Shown: in pieces, positions 9,781 through 22,730 of the stretch | Layout of the letters: each line of letters begins with the position of its first letter | Numbering within the stretch: the stretch's first letter is position 1 | Source of the DNA: Ophioderma brevispina | Lineage: Eukaryota; Echinodermata; Ophiuroidea; Amphilepidida; Ophiodermatidae | Direction: 5' to 3' | DNA: 64,000 nt | Assembly: GCA_023653785.1 (NCBI GenBank) | Contig: JAMKCH010088190.1 | Location: 1-64,000, forward strand | Made by a program: the position numbers and the translations under genes | The notes under the pieces: model-generated | Databases searched by the model: none | The model's input: the letters and a program-made list of their open reading frames with translations, nothing else | What the model was told of the DNA's origin: nothing

Positions 9781-11418
9781 ACACAAAACACAAAATTTAC
9801 GGTGCAGGCCTAGGGCTCATTCCAGCCATATTTCATAAAATACTAATAATATTTCTTCAAAATCAAAGACCGTTTCAGATCATTTCAATTTTGAATACAC
9901 CCATGCAGAGCGATATATATTGGTTCTTCAACTTATGGCTGTTGCAGGCGCCTCGCAAAAGACAAAATGGGAGAAGAGGAACGGGGGATAATGAAGAAAA
10001 GTGGAAAAGAAGAAAACAAAAGAAAAATAAGCAAATGACTCGTTTGACCTTTGAGTGCTTGCATATACCACCTATACACTCCTAATATAGCGAAAGCGGA
10101 ACTATGATCTCGCGAACCAAGAAATCCGAAGATTTCTTTCACCTAAGATGTATAGGCCTACCATGCAGAAATTAAAGGGCGAAGGGTCCTATCTCGTGGC
10201 TATAAGAAAAGAAGAAAACGACCAAGAAAGTATATAGAGGAAAAAAATGTTTTTGTGAGATTGTTTTCAGCGCAACAGGCATACCAACAGGGCATATTCT
10301 CAGTTCTTTACGAGCAGAGCGTATAATATCTAACGTTATGAAAAGAGTATGCATAAGATTTAAGATTATGCCCCATGATACAGATAGTATACTTAAAATG
10401 CTATAGATACTTTGTTGTCGCCACTTGGCTACGCAGATCGGTATAATCTCAATCATAAATAATACAATTCGGTCTTAGTAATTCACTCCCCATTAACTTC
10501 CCCCTCCTCCCCCTTCACGCAGTAAATCACGGTATTTTCTTCTTTCTACAGAGGGCGTTTAATCAGAGCTGGTACGGTATAGATATCGCAACTGCAGTAC
10601 TGCCATAGCGTTAGGTTACCTTTGTTTAATTCTCGCGAAATCTCACGAGAATATTGAACCATATGGCGACTTCTAACCAATAAGCACACGAGCTGGTCAA
10701 TAAACTAATCACTGTTTATTGTCTAATCTTGATATCACATTTAGACAATTCTTGGGATTATGCTTTAACCCCATTAATTATGAGCTGTATCTAAAAATTG
10801 CAAAGACTTCACTTTTAAAAGTGTGTTTAGCAATTGAACACGTTTCTTGCCTTCACTTTGTAAACATGTTGAAAAGATAAACATGCACGCTAAATAGCTA
10901 AACAATGTTTAATTGCTAAACACTAGCACGTTTGGGCGATTTGTTTAATTATTCATTAGGTTATAATGAGTTCTGTATTCATTTGTATAAATTAATATTC
11001 ATATCTTTATTATTCTAGTGGGTTACGTTTAATTTGCATAAATTAATATTCATTATCCTTTGTTATCCTAAACGGAATAAATCATAATACAAAGAGATAC
11101 ATTATGGGGAAAGATGAGTGAATAACAAAAGCCAATTTCGCCCTAACGTGCATGATAGCAATATATGAGAGAGAGCGAGAATCATTTTGTGTTTACCAGA
11201 TCTTAAGTATTCTCAAAACAGCTTAAAACAAAAGGTCTTGGTTCTGCATAGAACCAAATGGTGTTTCTTTAAGCTGCTATAGCACATTTTTCTTTTATAT
11301 GAACTTTTTTCTACTTTGGGGGCGGCATACATACGGGATAAAATGGATAAGTAGCACAATTGATCCTTTATCGCGGGAGGGATTAATTAATTAATTAAAG
11401 GTGACATTGAGGGTGCTA
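9781..11418. other. No gene recognised; faint GTGTTTAG remnant
   Basis: Several 60-108 codon frames occur, with basic or hydrophobic low-information translations and no family resemblance. Around 10800-10935, AAACATGTT, GTGTTTAGC and TAAACACTAGC motifs mark a degraded GTGTTTAG-type element similar to 44290-44480. TTAATTAATTAATTAA occurs near 11385-11400. Confidence 0.45.
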
Positions 11419-11623
11419 CACTCTTGTGTTAAATTCTACGTTGTATCAACGGGTTTTAGAATCCACGTTTTATAACTACCATTTCATATTAGTGGTAATT
11501 CAAAACGGTGTCATTAACACCCAGTTTGATTGGTATTAGAAGTGTTAAATGTAACAACAGCCTAGTAAACTGTAAACAGTAACACCAAAAAGTGTTGATT
11601 CTGAAACCTATCTGCAGTGTGTA
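11419..11623. mobile_element. GTGTTAAAT-motif element
   Basis: The left end is TACACTCTTGTGTTAAATTC, and the right end ends CTGCAGTGTGTA. The body contains GTGTTA and TAACAC in both orientations (GTGTCATTAACACC, AAGTGTTAAATG, GTAACACCAAAAAGTGTT). It resembles the 369-948 element but is shorter and degraded. Confidence 0.6.
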
Positions 11624-11689
11624 AAACGTGACACTGATAGCTCAATTTGAATTTCCCCGGATTTTCCCTTGAATCATCTTGGACGACTG

Positions 11690-13085
11690 ACATACACATT
11701 GCAATTTATACTGTAAAATAGTGTCTCGGCAACTTTTTTCGAAACATGTCTTGCAAATAGACGTGTCTTCGACCATAGAAAACTTAGAATCAGGTGTCTC
11801 GTAAGAAGACACACTCCAAGACACATGCTCAACTAAGACAGGGGACACAAAATCAAGGCATGTCTTAAAACTAGCTTTGATAGACATCGACATCTTACAT
11901 TTTAGACATGTCTCGTCTTTGCGTCAGATGTAGTTGTGTCTTGTGTCTTGTTGGAGACGTGTCTTAAAAGCAGCTTCACAGCACGTGTCTTGTAGTTTGC
12001 AATCTACACTGTAAAAACGGTGTCTTGGCAAAAGACACTTTTTGAGACATGTATCAATTTTGAGACATGTATCTATTTAGATACAAAGTCGTGTCTAAAT
12101 GCAAGACATGTTCAAGATACTAATTCACAAGCCGTGTTTTATGAAACACACTTTTGTTTTGTAAGATGTGTCTTGTCATCAATCTGGAGACTTGTCTGAC
12201 TGGAAGATGTGTCTTGTGTCTTAGATTATGTCTTTATTGGTTCTATTTTCTTTTATTTCTATTGTTGAAGACGGGTCTCTTGCCAAGACATGTCTTACAT
12301 ATGACGCCAAGACACCATTTGACAGTGAACACTGTACAAATAGTGTCTTGACAACTTTTTGGAAACGTGTCTTGCAAATAGACATGTCTTCGACCATAGA
12401 AAACATTATAAAATAGAATTAGGTGTCTCACAAGAAGACACGACCTAAGACACATATGCTCAACTAAAATATATCTTCCAGCAAATTATGCCTAAAAATG
12501 GTGTTTTGGCGTCATATGTAAGACATGTCTTGGCAATAGACATGTCTTTAACAATAGAAATAAAAGAAAATAAAACCAATAAAAACCTAATCTAAGACAC
12601 AAAGGCACGTCTTCCAGCCAGACATGTCTCCAGATTGATGACAAAAGACACGTCTTACAAAACCGAAGTGTCTTGCATAAAAACATGACTTGTAAATTAG
12701 TGTCTTGTAAAGAGACGTGAAATTTGAACATGTCTTGCAATGAGACACAACTTTGTGTCTAAACGGTCTCAAAATTGATGACACGTGAAGTGTCTTTTAC
12801 CAAGACAATTTATGGGACACAAAATCAAGACGTGTCTTAAAACTAGCTTCAATAGACACGTCTTACGCTTTAGACATGCCATGCATGGAGATACGTCTCT
12901 GTGTGACATGTCTTACATAAAGTTGTGACATGTCTTACTAGAGATATGTTACAAAACTGGCTTCTCAGGGCGTGTCTTATAGTATGTCTACATGCGAGAC
13001 ACGCTAGTATATTTCTTAAGTTTTCTATTGATGGAGACTTGTCTGAACTCAAGACACTAGCGCTGAGACGTAATTTTTACAGTGA
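11690..13085. mobile_element. Cluster of GACATGTC-family elements
   Basis: At least three left-type termini can be read: ATACTGTAAAATAGTGTCTC near 11708, TACACTGTAAAAACGGTGTC near 12004 and CACTGTACAAATAGTGTCTT near 12330. The last right-type terminus is TAATTTTTACAGTG near 13080. Between them ACATGTCTTG, AAGACACG and CAATAGAAATAAAAG tracts recur on both strands. The elements appear nested or head-to-tail, so individual borders are approximate. The many 60-106 codon frames in this interval are repeat translations. Confidence 0.75.
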
Positions 13086-15549
13086 TAGAGGTTTTTTAGT
13101 GGCGATCACATCCCCCATTCTTCTCTCCACGGGCAAGGTGTATATAGCTGTGGTAATGTGCCATTTTGTTCTCCGTCAGCAAAAGGTTCTTTTCTCTCTC
13201 TCTGTTGCTTTAGGGCTACAGCCGGCCGGACTCACTCCTAAGTAACCATAAATTAAAATGGATGTCATCTCAAGTGGCATTCATTGATGATTATTATATT
13301 TTCTATTTTATTCAACCTGACTATTATACTTAAAATGACCCTGGGGTGAATAAGGGCTGTACTTTGGTGAATTATACAGGAAAAAGGGATGTACTATCGG
13401 AGAAACTTAAGGACCCTTAGAGCGACGGTCAAGGCATCATGTACGTCCGTGCCAACGCATTTTATACCAAGACTTGGGCGGATATCTGTCTTTAAAAAAA
13501 ACCGCGACTCATATATCGAAGGAAAATCACGACAAACAAATAATGCCTTTGTTGTTACAATTGACCTGCGTGTTAACATGTTTGTGCTATAAGAGAATTG
13601 GCTCAGAAAATACTAAGAAAATAAATTTATTCAGCCTTTTTTTGAGGTGAGAAAATGCACTATTTATCGGGTAAGTCATCACACTGGCATACGTTACGCG
13701 TTCGACATGCATACTCTTATATCGTCTTTATGCATGCAATATTTATATCAATAAAAGCCACCCAATTAAATCTCATCTTTACCTAAATCAATACCGTAAA
13801 TCCGATTGTCATATTATTTTAATCATCATTTTAAAAATAATTATTATCGCATCATCAGTATTTTACTCACAGAGAAAAAAATGCAACGTTAAATGGAAAA
13901 GCATGTATGCACTTGACACACGCATTTAACGGTTCGCAGGTTTGACTAATAAAGCGCTGTAATCTGGTTTAGGCCTATAACGGTCGGTCGAGCTGGACAA
14001 GAAACTGGGCCGGGTTGGAAATGCATTTTCTATCAACCCGTTAATATCACCCGTTAGTTTTGTGTATATATATGTGTGTGTTTTTGCACTGATGGACTTG
14101 ATTGAATCAGAAGGGTCGAATGTATAGACAAGCGATTGTTGTTGTTAAAAAGCCCGTGGTCAGTTAAGGCTTGTACAGTCTAGTTTGATATGTCCACCTT
14201 TCATTTGATTAAACTAGGCCACGGTCACTTGTATATAATAATATGGATTCTGGCATTGAGGCTACACAATTCAACTGTAGCTTTTACTACGAAATGAACC
14301 CGAAATCACTAATACAACAGTGCCCGTGGCTTTAACTATACATTATATCACTGTGTATATATTGACATCCATTTCTGATCTGCCGAGTGAGATAAAAAGC
14401 TTCTTTTCTTGCTCTTTAAGGAGGTTGATGAGTTTTACTTAGCTTAAAGTGTAACCAGGGGCAGATTTTGTGCTTGAGTTTGTTTGAGGTTTAAAAACCA
14501 TGAAAAAAGAGGGAAAATCAACTCAGTTTTTATAATGCTCTCTGGCCCAGTCTTGCCAGTTTTAATTTAAATCTTCTTGTCTTTAAAAACGTTTGATATC
14601 TTCAGGAGAAAATATCCTGAGATCTCGTTGACATCTGCCGGCATGACCAGCTAACAACACCACAATCTGTGTGCTTTCTGTTTTCCCTTAGCATGCGAAC
14701 ATTGAATGTATAAACCGATTTTTATACGTAATTAGCGAGTAGGAAGGAAGCACAATGTAATAACACCCAACGAGGCAATCCGTGTGTTATCTGGGTCGTA
14801 CGGATTACACCAGTTATTTTTTCTGAAATGACAATTCGCAAGTGTGTAGTGGTATCTCTCGGCAGAATTATTATATACCGGGTGATGAGTATCTAGATAA
14901 GCACACATACAGGTATCACTTTGCTACTTGGGTTTGTTTAAGGTATATAGTATCAAATTGACAATGTTTACGTATACTCGCAGTGAGAGTACCCGTCTAT
15001 ACTGTCCGTACTAATAAACGCAAAGCAGGCTTATTTTGCTTGCAAAGGAGAGGTTGAAAAAAGGGATTGTATGACATACAAACTCTGGACGACATAAATG
15101 GGCCGATTACAGGTGAAATTAACATGACATATTACTTTGATAGGGGTGTACAACAAACGCGATGGTATAAAATCAAACGAAATTGCCAGGAGAAAAGCGG
15201 GAGAGTGGATATGAATGTGAGACTGAACTTGAGATTTAATGTGAAAATATCCAAATCTACCACTACACGACGATTCGATAGGACACACATTATGATTAAC
15301 GGTGAAAGTTGAAGCTTTGGGATCTAACTAATTGCGCCAACAATTTACATGGTTTTAAAATACCGTCGCGGTAATTGTGGAAGGAAATCGGTGGGTGGGC
15401 GTATGATAATTGATAATAAAGAGAGGAAAATAACACTGATCATAATGTATAATGTGATCAAGATGATGATGATGTCATTCGGGCCATACTACTGGATGTT
15501 GTAAGTCATACCTGTGTAGTTTTGAGACATATCTTCAAAGGTTGTTCAG
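13086..15549. other. No gene or ordered repeat recognised
   Basis: This interval looks more unique than its surroundings. Open frames up to 85 codons (15031-15312, both strands) lack recognisable domains, and no RNA gene is apparent. It could hold distal regulatory sequence for FoxD, but nothing in the sequence alone shows this. Confidence 0.4.
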
Positions 15550-16013
15550 GTGTCGCCTCTTCAAGTACTTTAAATTAATATAGTGCACATTAATAGCAAC
15601 CTTAAAAGTGGCCCTCGGGAATCGAGACTATTCTGAACGCAAGCTATTTATAGTAGTGACCAGAAAAACTCAGAAAATCTATGAGAATTGATTTAGTTGG
15701 TGATACATAAAATTGCTCACCTATAATTAACGCTTAATTAAGTATCTGTCTGACTGTATTGTTTACAAATGCTAATGTCTGCTCTCGTTTGGCCCCTTTT
15801 TGTACGGCACACGTTATAGTGCATGTAGTACAGTTCCACTCAATTGGTCAACCGACATTATTAAACTCCCTTTAGTACAAATATGCCCTCGCCCTAACAG
15901 ACCTCCTTTTTTCGCCTCGACGGCATGTCCGAGTCTAACTGTCAAATACAAGTTGGGGGTGTCACCGTAACATACTTCGATATCAAAGCAGGTGTCTCAG
16001 GGTCCAATAGCCT
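15550..16013 (+). repeat. Dispersed 0.46-kb repeat, copy 2
   Basis: Direct-orientation copy of the 9250-9710 core, with the same order of landmarks from AAATTAATATAGTGCACATT through TTCGATATCAAAGCAGGTG. Small indels separate the copies (for example, copy 1 has an extra GGATAGTAG). The copies are about 6.3 kb apart. Neither encodes a recognisable protein. Confidence 0.8.
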
Positions 16014-17811
16014 CGTGTTTGTGTATCGCCGTGGCGCAAAAAAATAGCAAATGAATTGTGTACAGTGCGATGTTGCCTCCAGGATTTTGCTCTAGTTTAG
16101 ACATAATCGAGGCAGGTATGAGAGCAAGCGACTAACCCGTTCATGCGTGTGCAATAATGCGTGTGTCGCAGCAGCCACATATGTCCTAGTTATTTTTTTC
16201 CTATTCGCTCAGTCCATATATGCGTACGTTATAGCAAGAAAAAGCATGAAGTTGTTAATATTATAGATAGATAAACACGGCGAATATGTACCAAATTTAC
16301 CTATAGCGTTGCTATATAACGCAAGCATGTATTTGCATGCCTTTCGACTGAATTGCGTGCTCTTAAAAATAAACTCGATTTGGTTTTGTAAGTGGTAATG
16401 CTTCTATCACGATGTCGTTTTGTATAATAAACATACGCCAAGGTTGAGTGTTGGGGGGATTTTGTGAGTATAATGAGGCTGGAAAAGAGTCGTCGATCTC
16501 ATTTGCATATATGTATCAAAACTAGCTACATCAGATCAAGCTGTGATATACTATACCATCTGTCATTGGTATATGGTTCTTTCATTATAGGAAAGTAGTA
16601 AACTGTTATTGTATCAATAAAACGAGGGCACCTGCACAGGGGTCACGGATGCATTAAAACACCTGAATTAGAATTAAATGGCATTCCGGCTTCTCGAAAA
16701 AATGAGATAGCGATACTATATTACCGACTCTATATGAATTGTGAGTGGTCGTGATAATAGAAGGCCTGGCATATGAGCGATATGTACATTTAGTGCCAGG
16801 TTTGTACGAACTCGGCATTCTCATCAAATTAAATCGAAATTAACTCAATGTTGCTTTATATGTCATGTCTTATTCCAGCCCATTATCTTGTTTTTATATA
16901 GAAAAGGTAGATTATTACCAATAATCACAACCAACGCCGGCCCAATTCCCATTCATTAATTCATTGGGATGTAGATACACTAGGCTCCGTAATTACTTTC
17001 TAGTCATTAGGAGCGTGGCGACAAAATATTTCTGTTAGAATAATGTTTTAAACGCATCAATGAAGCGGCCGTATATAAGGTCAACTCGGGTGACCTGATT
17101 TTCTTAACTGAATAGCATCTCAGCTCATTGCTATGAACTGTTGTGTTATTTTGTGGCAATTGTAGGTTCTGAAAAGAAAGGTCAAAGTTTCACTGGTGCG
17201 TGGATCATCATAAAAATTGATTGTTGAAAAAGTGGCTTGTATAGAGTAAGTTAATAATGCAAATGTATTGCAAATATTGAGGAAAATGTATAATAGAATT
17301 ATAGATATGTACCAATGCAGTATAAGTACTACAATAGAGCAGCACACACGTGGTTGAATTTAGTACTGGATATATATATATATATATTATATATAATAAA
17401 TATATATTATAGTATATATATGATAGGGTAAGTAATTCGTTCATAGTGCATAGTTAATGTAAAATCTATCCTTATTAAAATAGCAGACTATGTCTCTAAT
17501 TCAAATATCGGCATTTGATTACTGTAAATCATGTCTTAATTACAACAGCAAATCATATTGTGCTATGTAAGGTTTCCATACATCAAAGAACACAATTTTA
17601 ACCAAGAAAGATCGTTGCTTATCAGAAATGACTTGCTTTGTCTTTATTGATTAGAATCAAGATATTGCCAGTTCCGAGGTCTAGCATAGCACTTTCTTTA
17701 TAGCCATAGATTTGTCTCACCATATTTCAACTCGAATGTGAAGACATATTAGGCCTATATGGTTTCTAAGGAATAAAGTTTACATGAATTGAAAAAGACT
17801 ATAGTGTATAA
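16014..17811. other. No gene recognised; (TA)n microsatellite
   Basis: A TA-rich microsatellite occupies about 17368-17425 (ATATATATATATATAT followed by TATATAATAAATATATATTA). The rest is unremarkable AT-rich sequence, and open frames near 17120-17444 overlap the TA run. Confidence 0.45.
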
Positions 17812-17999
17812 CAAATGTCTTGATATCTGCTTTGCACAAAGACACATTTGAACACAAAGGGCCTATTAGCAGATATATTCACACAAAACACGTTTGCAAA
17901 CTTGTGTCTTGTGTTGGATGGATCAGATTTTATCCTTGTCTATAAGACAATTTGAAGACATTTATTGAGGTATTTCTAACCAAGACAATGATTTACAGT
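17812..17999. mobile_element. GACATGTC-family remnant
   Basis: AGTGTATAACAAATGTCTTG at the left, TTGTGTCTTGTGTTGGATG and AAGACAATTTGAAGACATTT inside, and CAAGACAATGATTTACAGTA at the right give the outline of a short, strongly diverged member of the GACATGTCTTG family. Confidence 0.55.
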
Positions 18000-20900
18000 A
18001 AATGACAAACACTGCTATAGTGGAATAATCATTTCAATCTTTTCCAAAAACCACAAAGTTAGTTTAATTGAAAATCATAACAAATGACCTCATATGCTAC
18101 CCCAAAAATTTGGTAATATATTGGTTAGTTTTCTTGTTAAACATGCACCCGGTTAGTTTTCTTGTTAAACCACACTGTCTATAGAATTCCATAACCATGA
18201 ATAATTGTAAAAATAGATAAAATACCGTGGTATAAAATCTGAAATTGTTTACCCGCGGTATGGGAGTTCCAATTGACTAAGTTCAACCATCGCATGCATG
18301 TACACCCCAAACTTATAAACGTTTCCTCATAATACACCAATACCTAGTACATGTGTCGTATTAACAACAGTATAGGGGAAAAGGTTTTAGATTGGAGCCG
18401 TTGATAACCCATTTAGTGTAGGCATGATTGAAGTCACAGAAAAACATTGAACTTATATATTGGAAACAGCAACAAAAAATGTAGGCAAGACACGTGTTTT
18501 CATTTCCTTTACATACAAATCTTGTATTATACATATACATCCAAGAATTTTTTTCTTCAATCATCATCATCAATAATAATAATATAATAATAATATTAAT
18601 ACAAGCGGGCCACACTTAATAATAATTGCACGGTAATATACATGTCACTGTATAGCCCAAGTTGTCATTTCACAGATTCTGTAAAACTCCTAGAATAAGT
18701 ATACAGAATATACCCACAAATAGAAAGGTCTTTTGACATGACCATTTTTTTTGGAAATCATCTTCACGCACACCATTATCGCAGTTTCAGTTTGTCACAA
18801 TTATTATTTTTATGATATAATTTTTTTTTGAAATATTGTTTTTTTTTAATAAATCCAGCACTGAAGACGCAATCACTGATAGATACATAACACAGAGCGA
18901 TAAACAAAATAGCACATTTTGTGTCCATTGTACAGTATTGTACAACATATAAAATTGTTTTGCTTTTACACACAGTTCCAAGTCTGGTTCTGACTGCTCT
19001 AAATCCTGCATGCATACCCCTTAGTCTTTAATTATCATCTTTCTCCATAATTAGATCATCATCATATTATTATCATTAACACTCTTGGTAAACCCACCCC
19101 CCAAAGTGGATATAATTAAACTTGATATGAAATGGAAATGTAGAAATTGCATTATTGAGCGAGCGCCAATTGAGATATCAAAGAAATTACAGAGAGCTCT
19201 TAATCTTGTCCCCATGCAAGTTTAATAATCTTGTACACTTGCTCTGATCTAATATGCATTGTCTTAAAATACGAGATACCCCTTCAACAGCTAAATGAAC
19301 TCTATACCCTTATGTACATTAGAATTTGAGCAGTATTATTAGGATAATTTTGGGGCTAGTGAAGGAAAGGTACACCGAGTGCCCATGCCACTAATTTCAA
19401 GACGGCCTCCTTTTTTCCGTAAAGAGCTTGAGGGGATAATGAGCAATAGATAGCCCAGGGCGAGAAGGGTTAAAAATCAGTAATATGGTATAGGTGTTAG
19501 GGGAAAATTAGGCTGGTGTGCGTGAACTTTAGACATAAATTTACACTGCATGGGGCTTGTTGCAAATTGTAGTTGTAGTAGTATAGTAGTGGATCACGAA
19601 TGACACACTTCAACACGTCAATTTTCTTGTCTATACATTTGGCAGATTTCACCGGCTATAAAACCGCCAGTTTCGTCCCAGTTGAAAAACAGAAATTTGA
19701 CGGTATAATTTGGGGTTTTCTCTCTCTTTAAACTTTGCTTTTTGGGGTGTATGTTTACATACACACGTTGAACTAGGGCTGTTGAACTAGTTGTATATCA
19801 TAATGAATACAAAAGAGCGAGAGCTGGGTGTTCTGTTTACGGAGCGCCGACTTGCAATTGAAACAGTTCAAAATGTATAGTGGGTGGCAATGGTGCTGTA
19901 ACTTTTGTTAAACAAAAAAAAAAATCCAGAAAAAAACTGTGACGGATGAATATACGTTTAAGTGTGCGTGTGCTTGACACTGTATAAAATAATGGGAACA
20001 AAAGTAACTCGGTATATACCCTACAAATTTTATGACCTTATAATACCAGGGTTGTTTTCTTCATCAAAACAAAATTTCATATACGAAAAGTTGACACAAA
20101 ACATTATTTTTATTGTGCTCTTTGCACGTACGTATGCACGGATTGGTCCAGCGCGACTAGGACAAAACACATATATTTTGAGAAATTTATAACTTCTCAT
20201 TTTTTTCTCTTTTTAAAACATATAGCTAGTACTCCACCTAAAGCTTGGCTTATAGAATGGAACATGATACAAACTTCTTCCACCTTTGTTTATGTGAAAA
20301 ATCTATCTTTCCTTTCGTCAGTTTTGTATCATAATAATTAACATTATTATAAAAAAAAAGAAACGGAATGCAATGGTAACAAATTACTCTGGTCACAGTT
20401 GAACAAAATACACTTCTTAACATTTATATCTAAAAATATTGAGACCATTTTGTAACACTTATAGACAACTTTATAGGATCCCAATTCCCAAACAGGCGGT
20501 TTGGTGATAACATCTTTCAAATATCGGCTTTGGCAACAACAGTAAGTTATTAGCAGATGTTTTCAGTTCTCTTTTCTACGTTGAAACGTCTCAACAACAA
20601 CATTAACAACAACAACAGATTTCTGTATATCATTATCTACAATGCGAAAAAAATAGAGTTGTATTTAGATAAAGTTTGAAACAAACCCCAAAAATCTGAG
20701 CGATGAGCATTGATGATTCATTTAAAGTATTGTCATACGGTACTTGTACTAAACGTAAACTACACATTAAGAAAGGTTAGAATGTTGAAAAGCAACAAGT
20801 TTTTTTTGAAGATTTTGTATTAAAAATGTCTTAATACGGTGGTTGTATACAACTTACATTTTACGTTTCTACGTACACACACACTCTCATCTTGTTGAAC

Positions 20901-21133
20901 CTCCCTAGCTACAACTTCTACAGCTAAGTCCGCGGCGGGGCCGACCGAAAGATAGGATGAGGTTTTTGAGGGAAGAGAGCGGAGTTAGAAGTGAAGTCCG
21001 GTCACCCTTAATCTGCTTATATGCTGTGAAATTACGTACACTAGAGAACTTCCCGCAATTTTGTTATACAGTCATACCAAAGTTGTGTGAATGTTACTTA
21101 GGTGCCTGGCCACAAGTTAATGCAAAGTTGTTT
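18000..21133. other. FoxD downstream region, no other gene recognised
   Basis: AT-rich, with a short tandem repeat near 18121-18170 (GGTTAGTTTTCTTGTTAAAC twice), runs of AAT/ATT near 18560-18600, and poly-A/T runs. Open frames of 62-84 codons show no domains. The part nearest FoxD may contain 3' UTR, but its extent cannot be set from sequence alone. Confidence 0.4.
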
Positions 21134-21139
21134 TTTATT
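21134..21139 (-). other. Candidate polyadenylation signal for FoxD
   Basis: AATAAA on the minus strand lies about 280 bp downstream of the TAA that ends the second FoxD frame. It is a plausible canonical signal, but such hexamers are common in AT-rich DNA. Confidence 0.35.
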
Positions 21140-21418
21140 TTCAGTTTCAACAGTTCCCCGTCTCTTGTCCGTTTTTTGAGTCTGCTTATTTCTTTCTTGC
21201 CATCGCTTCGTGGTTTTCAAACCTATAACTAAACAATCTTCACCCGTTAAAAGTTGAAAAAAGCTGCCACAAATACATACCATCACTAAGTTTGTCCCCT
21301 CTCAGCTAAAATTGTCTAGTTGCCTGGAACCCTTTTATGCTGGTTATTGTTCGCCACTAAACACCTGTGGCTGTTCGAGGGTGGTGTGAAATCAGTGCTA
21401 CGGTTTGGTAAGTTAGAC

Positions 21419-22730
21419 TTAGCGCCACGTGCAAGTAGTAGCTACCCCGTTACACTGTAGACATTGTCTATATTTTTCCAAGTCCAGTGATAATGTTGAA
21501 GGCACCGGCGCGGTGAACGCGCTGGTAGCACCACCCGACGCAAGGGGGGATAACGAGTGCAGACTCGTGGCGGGTCCTCGCAGTGCGAGTAAGTTACTTA
21601 CGGGTGAAGTTACTGTAACTGAGGTGGTTGGTGAACTACTACTGCTACTGCCGATTAGACTTTCAATTGAGAAACCATACCTTGACTGACCGGATGTTCG
21701 TAGCCCCCAGCGAAAATGAGGAACTACAGGCAATACCTGCAGGGCTGGGTGGGCTGGATTCCGGTAACGGGAAGGCACCGGGGGAGGGTAGTGGAGACAT
21801 GTAGGGGTAGGGCAACACTGCGTGGGAAAACGCTGGATGGCCAACACCTATACCGTGTAAACCATAACCTAAATGATGTCCATACGGCCCGGCAGCCATG
21901 AATGAAGTTGCTTCTCTTAACATGAGTTCGTGATTTGGAAAAACTTGTTGGCGTTTGTAGCGCTTCCTCCTCCTCAAAAATGACCCGTTGTCAAACATGT
22001 CCTCGCTAGCCGGGTCTAGCGTCCAGTAGTTGCCTTTGCCCGGGTTTCCCGGTTCGCGTGGGATTTTCACGAAACAGTCATTGAGTGAGAGATTATGTCT
22101 GATGCTATTTTGCCAAACTGGAAATTTCTCTCTATAGTACGGAAATCTATTCATGATAAACTCGCAGATCCCGCTAAGTGTCAAGCGTTTTTGTGGCGAT
22201 TGAAGAATAGACATAGTTATCAATGCAATGTAAGAATACGGTGGCTTTACCAGCGAGTTAGACTTTGGCTTTTTATCACTGTCCGGGCTGTGCCCATTGC
22301 TATCAATTTTGGATTGATTCTCACCCGTTTTTGAGTCCGGTGATTGTTCATTATACCCTGAGACGGCATCTGTTTGTATTGCACTGTCTTCGTCTTCAAA
22401 GTCCGAGTTTTTCAAGTCGCTGGTATCACCATCAATGATTATTTCATTTTCTGCAGCTGAAGACACCAGTCGCTTGACATCACGAATAGGCTCACGACGC
22501 TCAACGTGATGCTCGTGATGTTCTCTATGCAGATCAAGATGATGTCCGTGTACCATATCTTTGACAGAATGGAAATGATCTATCTCAGGTCCACCGTTAA
22601 CAGCTACGGTGATGCCACCGACTCCTCTCCCGTCGCCTGCCGGTGCAGATCGCACCGCTCCACCGTTACTATGTTCGACAGGTGCACTCGCCTTCGTATC
22701 TTCCATCCCTTCGGCCGAACTGACAGTCAT
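21419..22730 (-). CDS. FoxD: FoxD-class forkhead transcription factor (frameshift before eh1 motif)
   Basis: This encodes a nuclear winged-helix DNA-binding regulator. FoxD proteins are typically developmental repressors. The frame opens after an in-frame TAA at 22818-22820. The first ATG in frame is at 22728-22730, with A at -3, so I start there. Numbered from it: a His-rich stretch at about 61-80 ([15 protein letters not shown]), an acidic stretch at 95-120, and a forkhead domain at 162-260. The forkhead contains [14 protein letters not shown], helix 3 [13 protein letters not shown], and the FoxD-typical [18 protein letters not shown] followed by RRRKRYKR. A Pro/Ser/Gly-rich tail follows. 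This frame stops at 21663-21665. The adjacent minus frame carries FSIESLIG at 21650-21673, an eh1-type Groucho-binding motif expected in FoxD tails, then a Ser/Thr/Pro/Ala-rich tail ending at TAA 21419-21421. One extra base, possibly in the G run at 21704-21708, would explain the break. The intact product would be about 436 residues. It appears intronless, as is usual for FoxD. The subtype within vertebrate FoxD1-D4 is not assignable. Confidence 0.96.

Noticed and set aside
21676..21683. Splice donor-like AG/GTATGG near the end of the FoxD forkhead frame
   Set aside because: Using it would place the eh1 motif inside an intron and leave no evident acceptor; FoxD genes are usually intronless. 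A frameshift is simpler.
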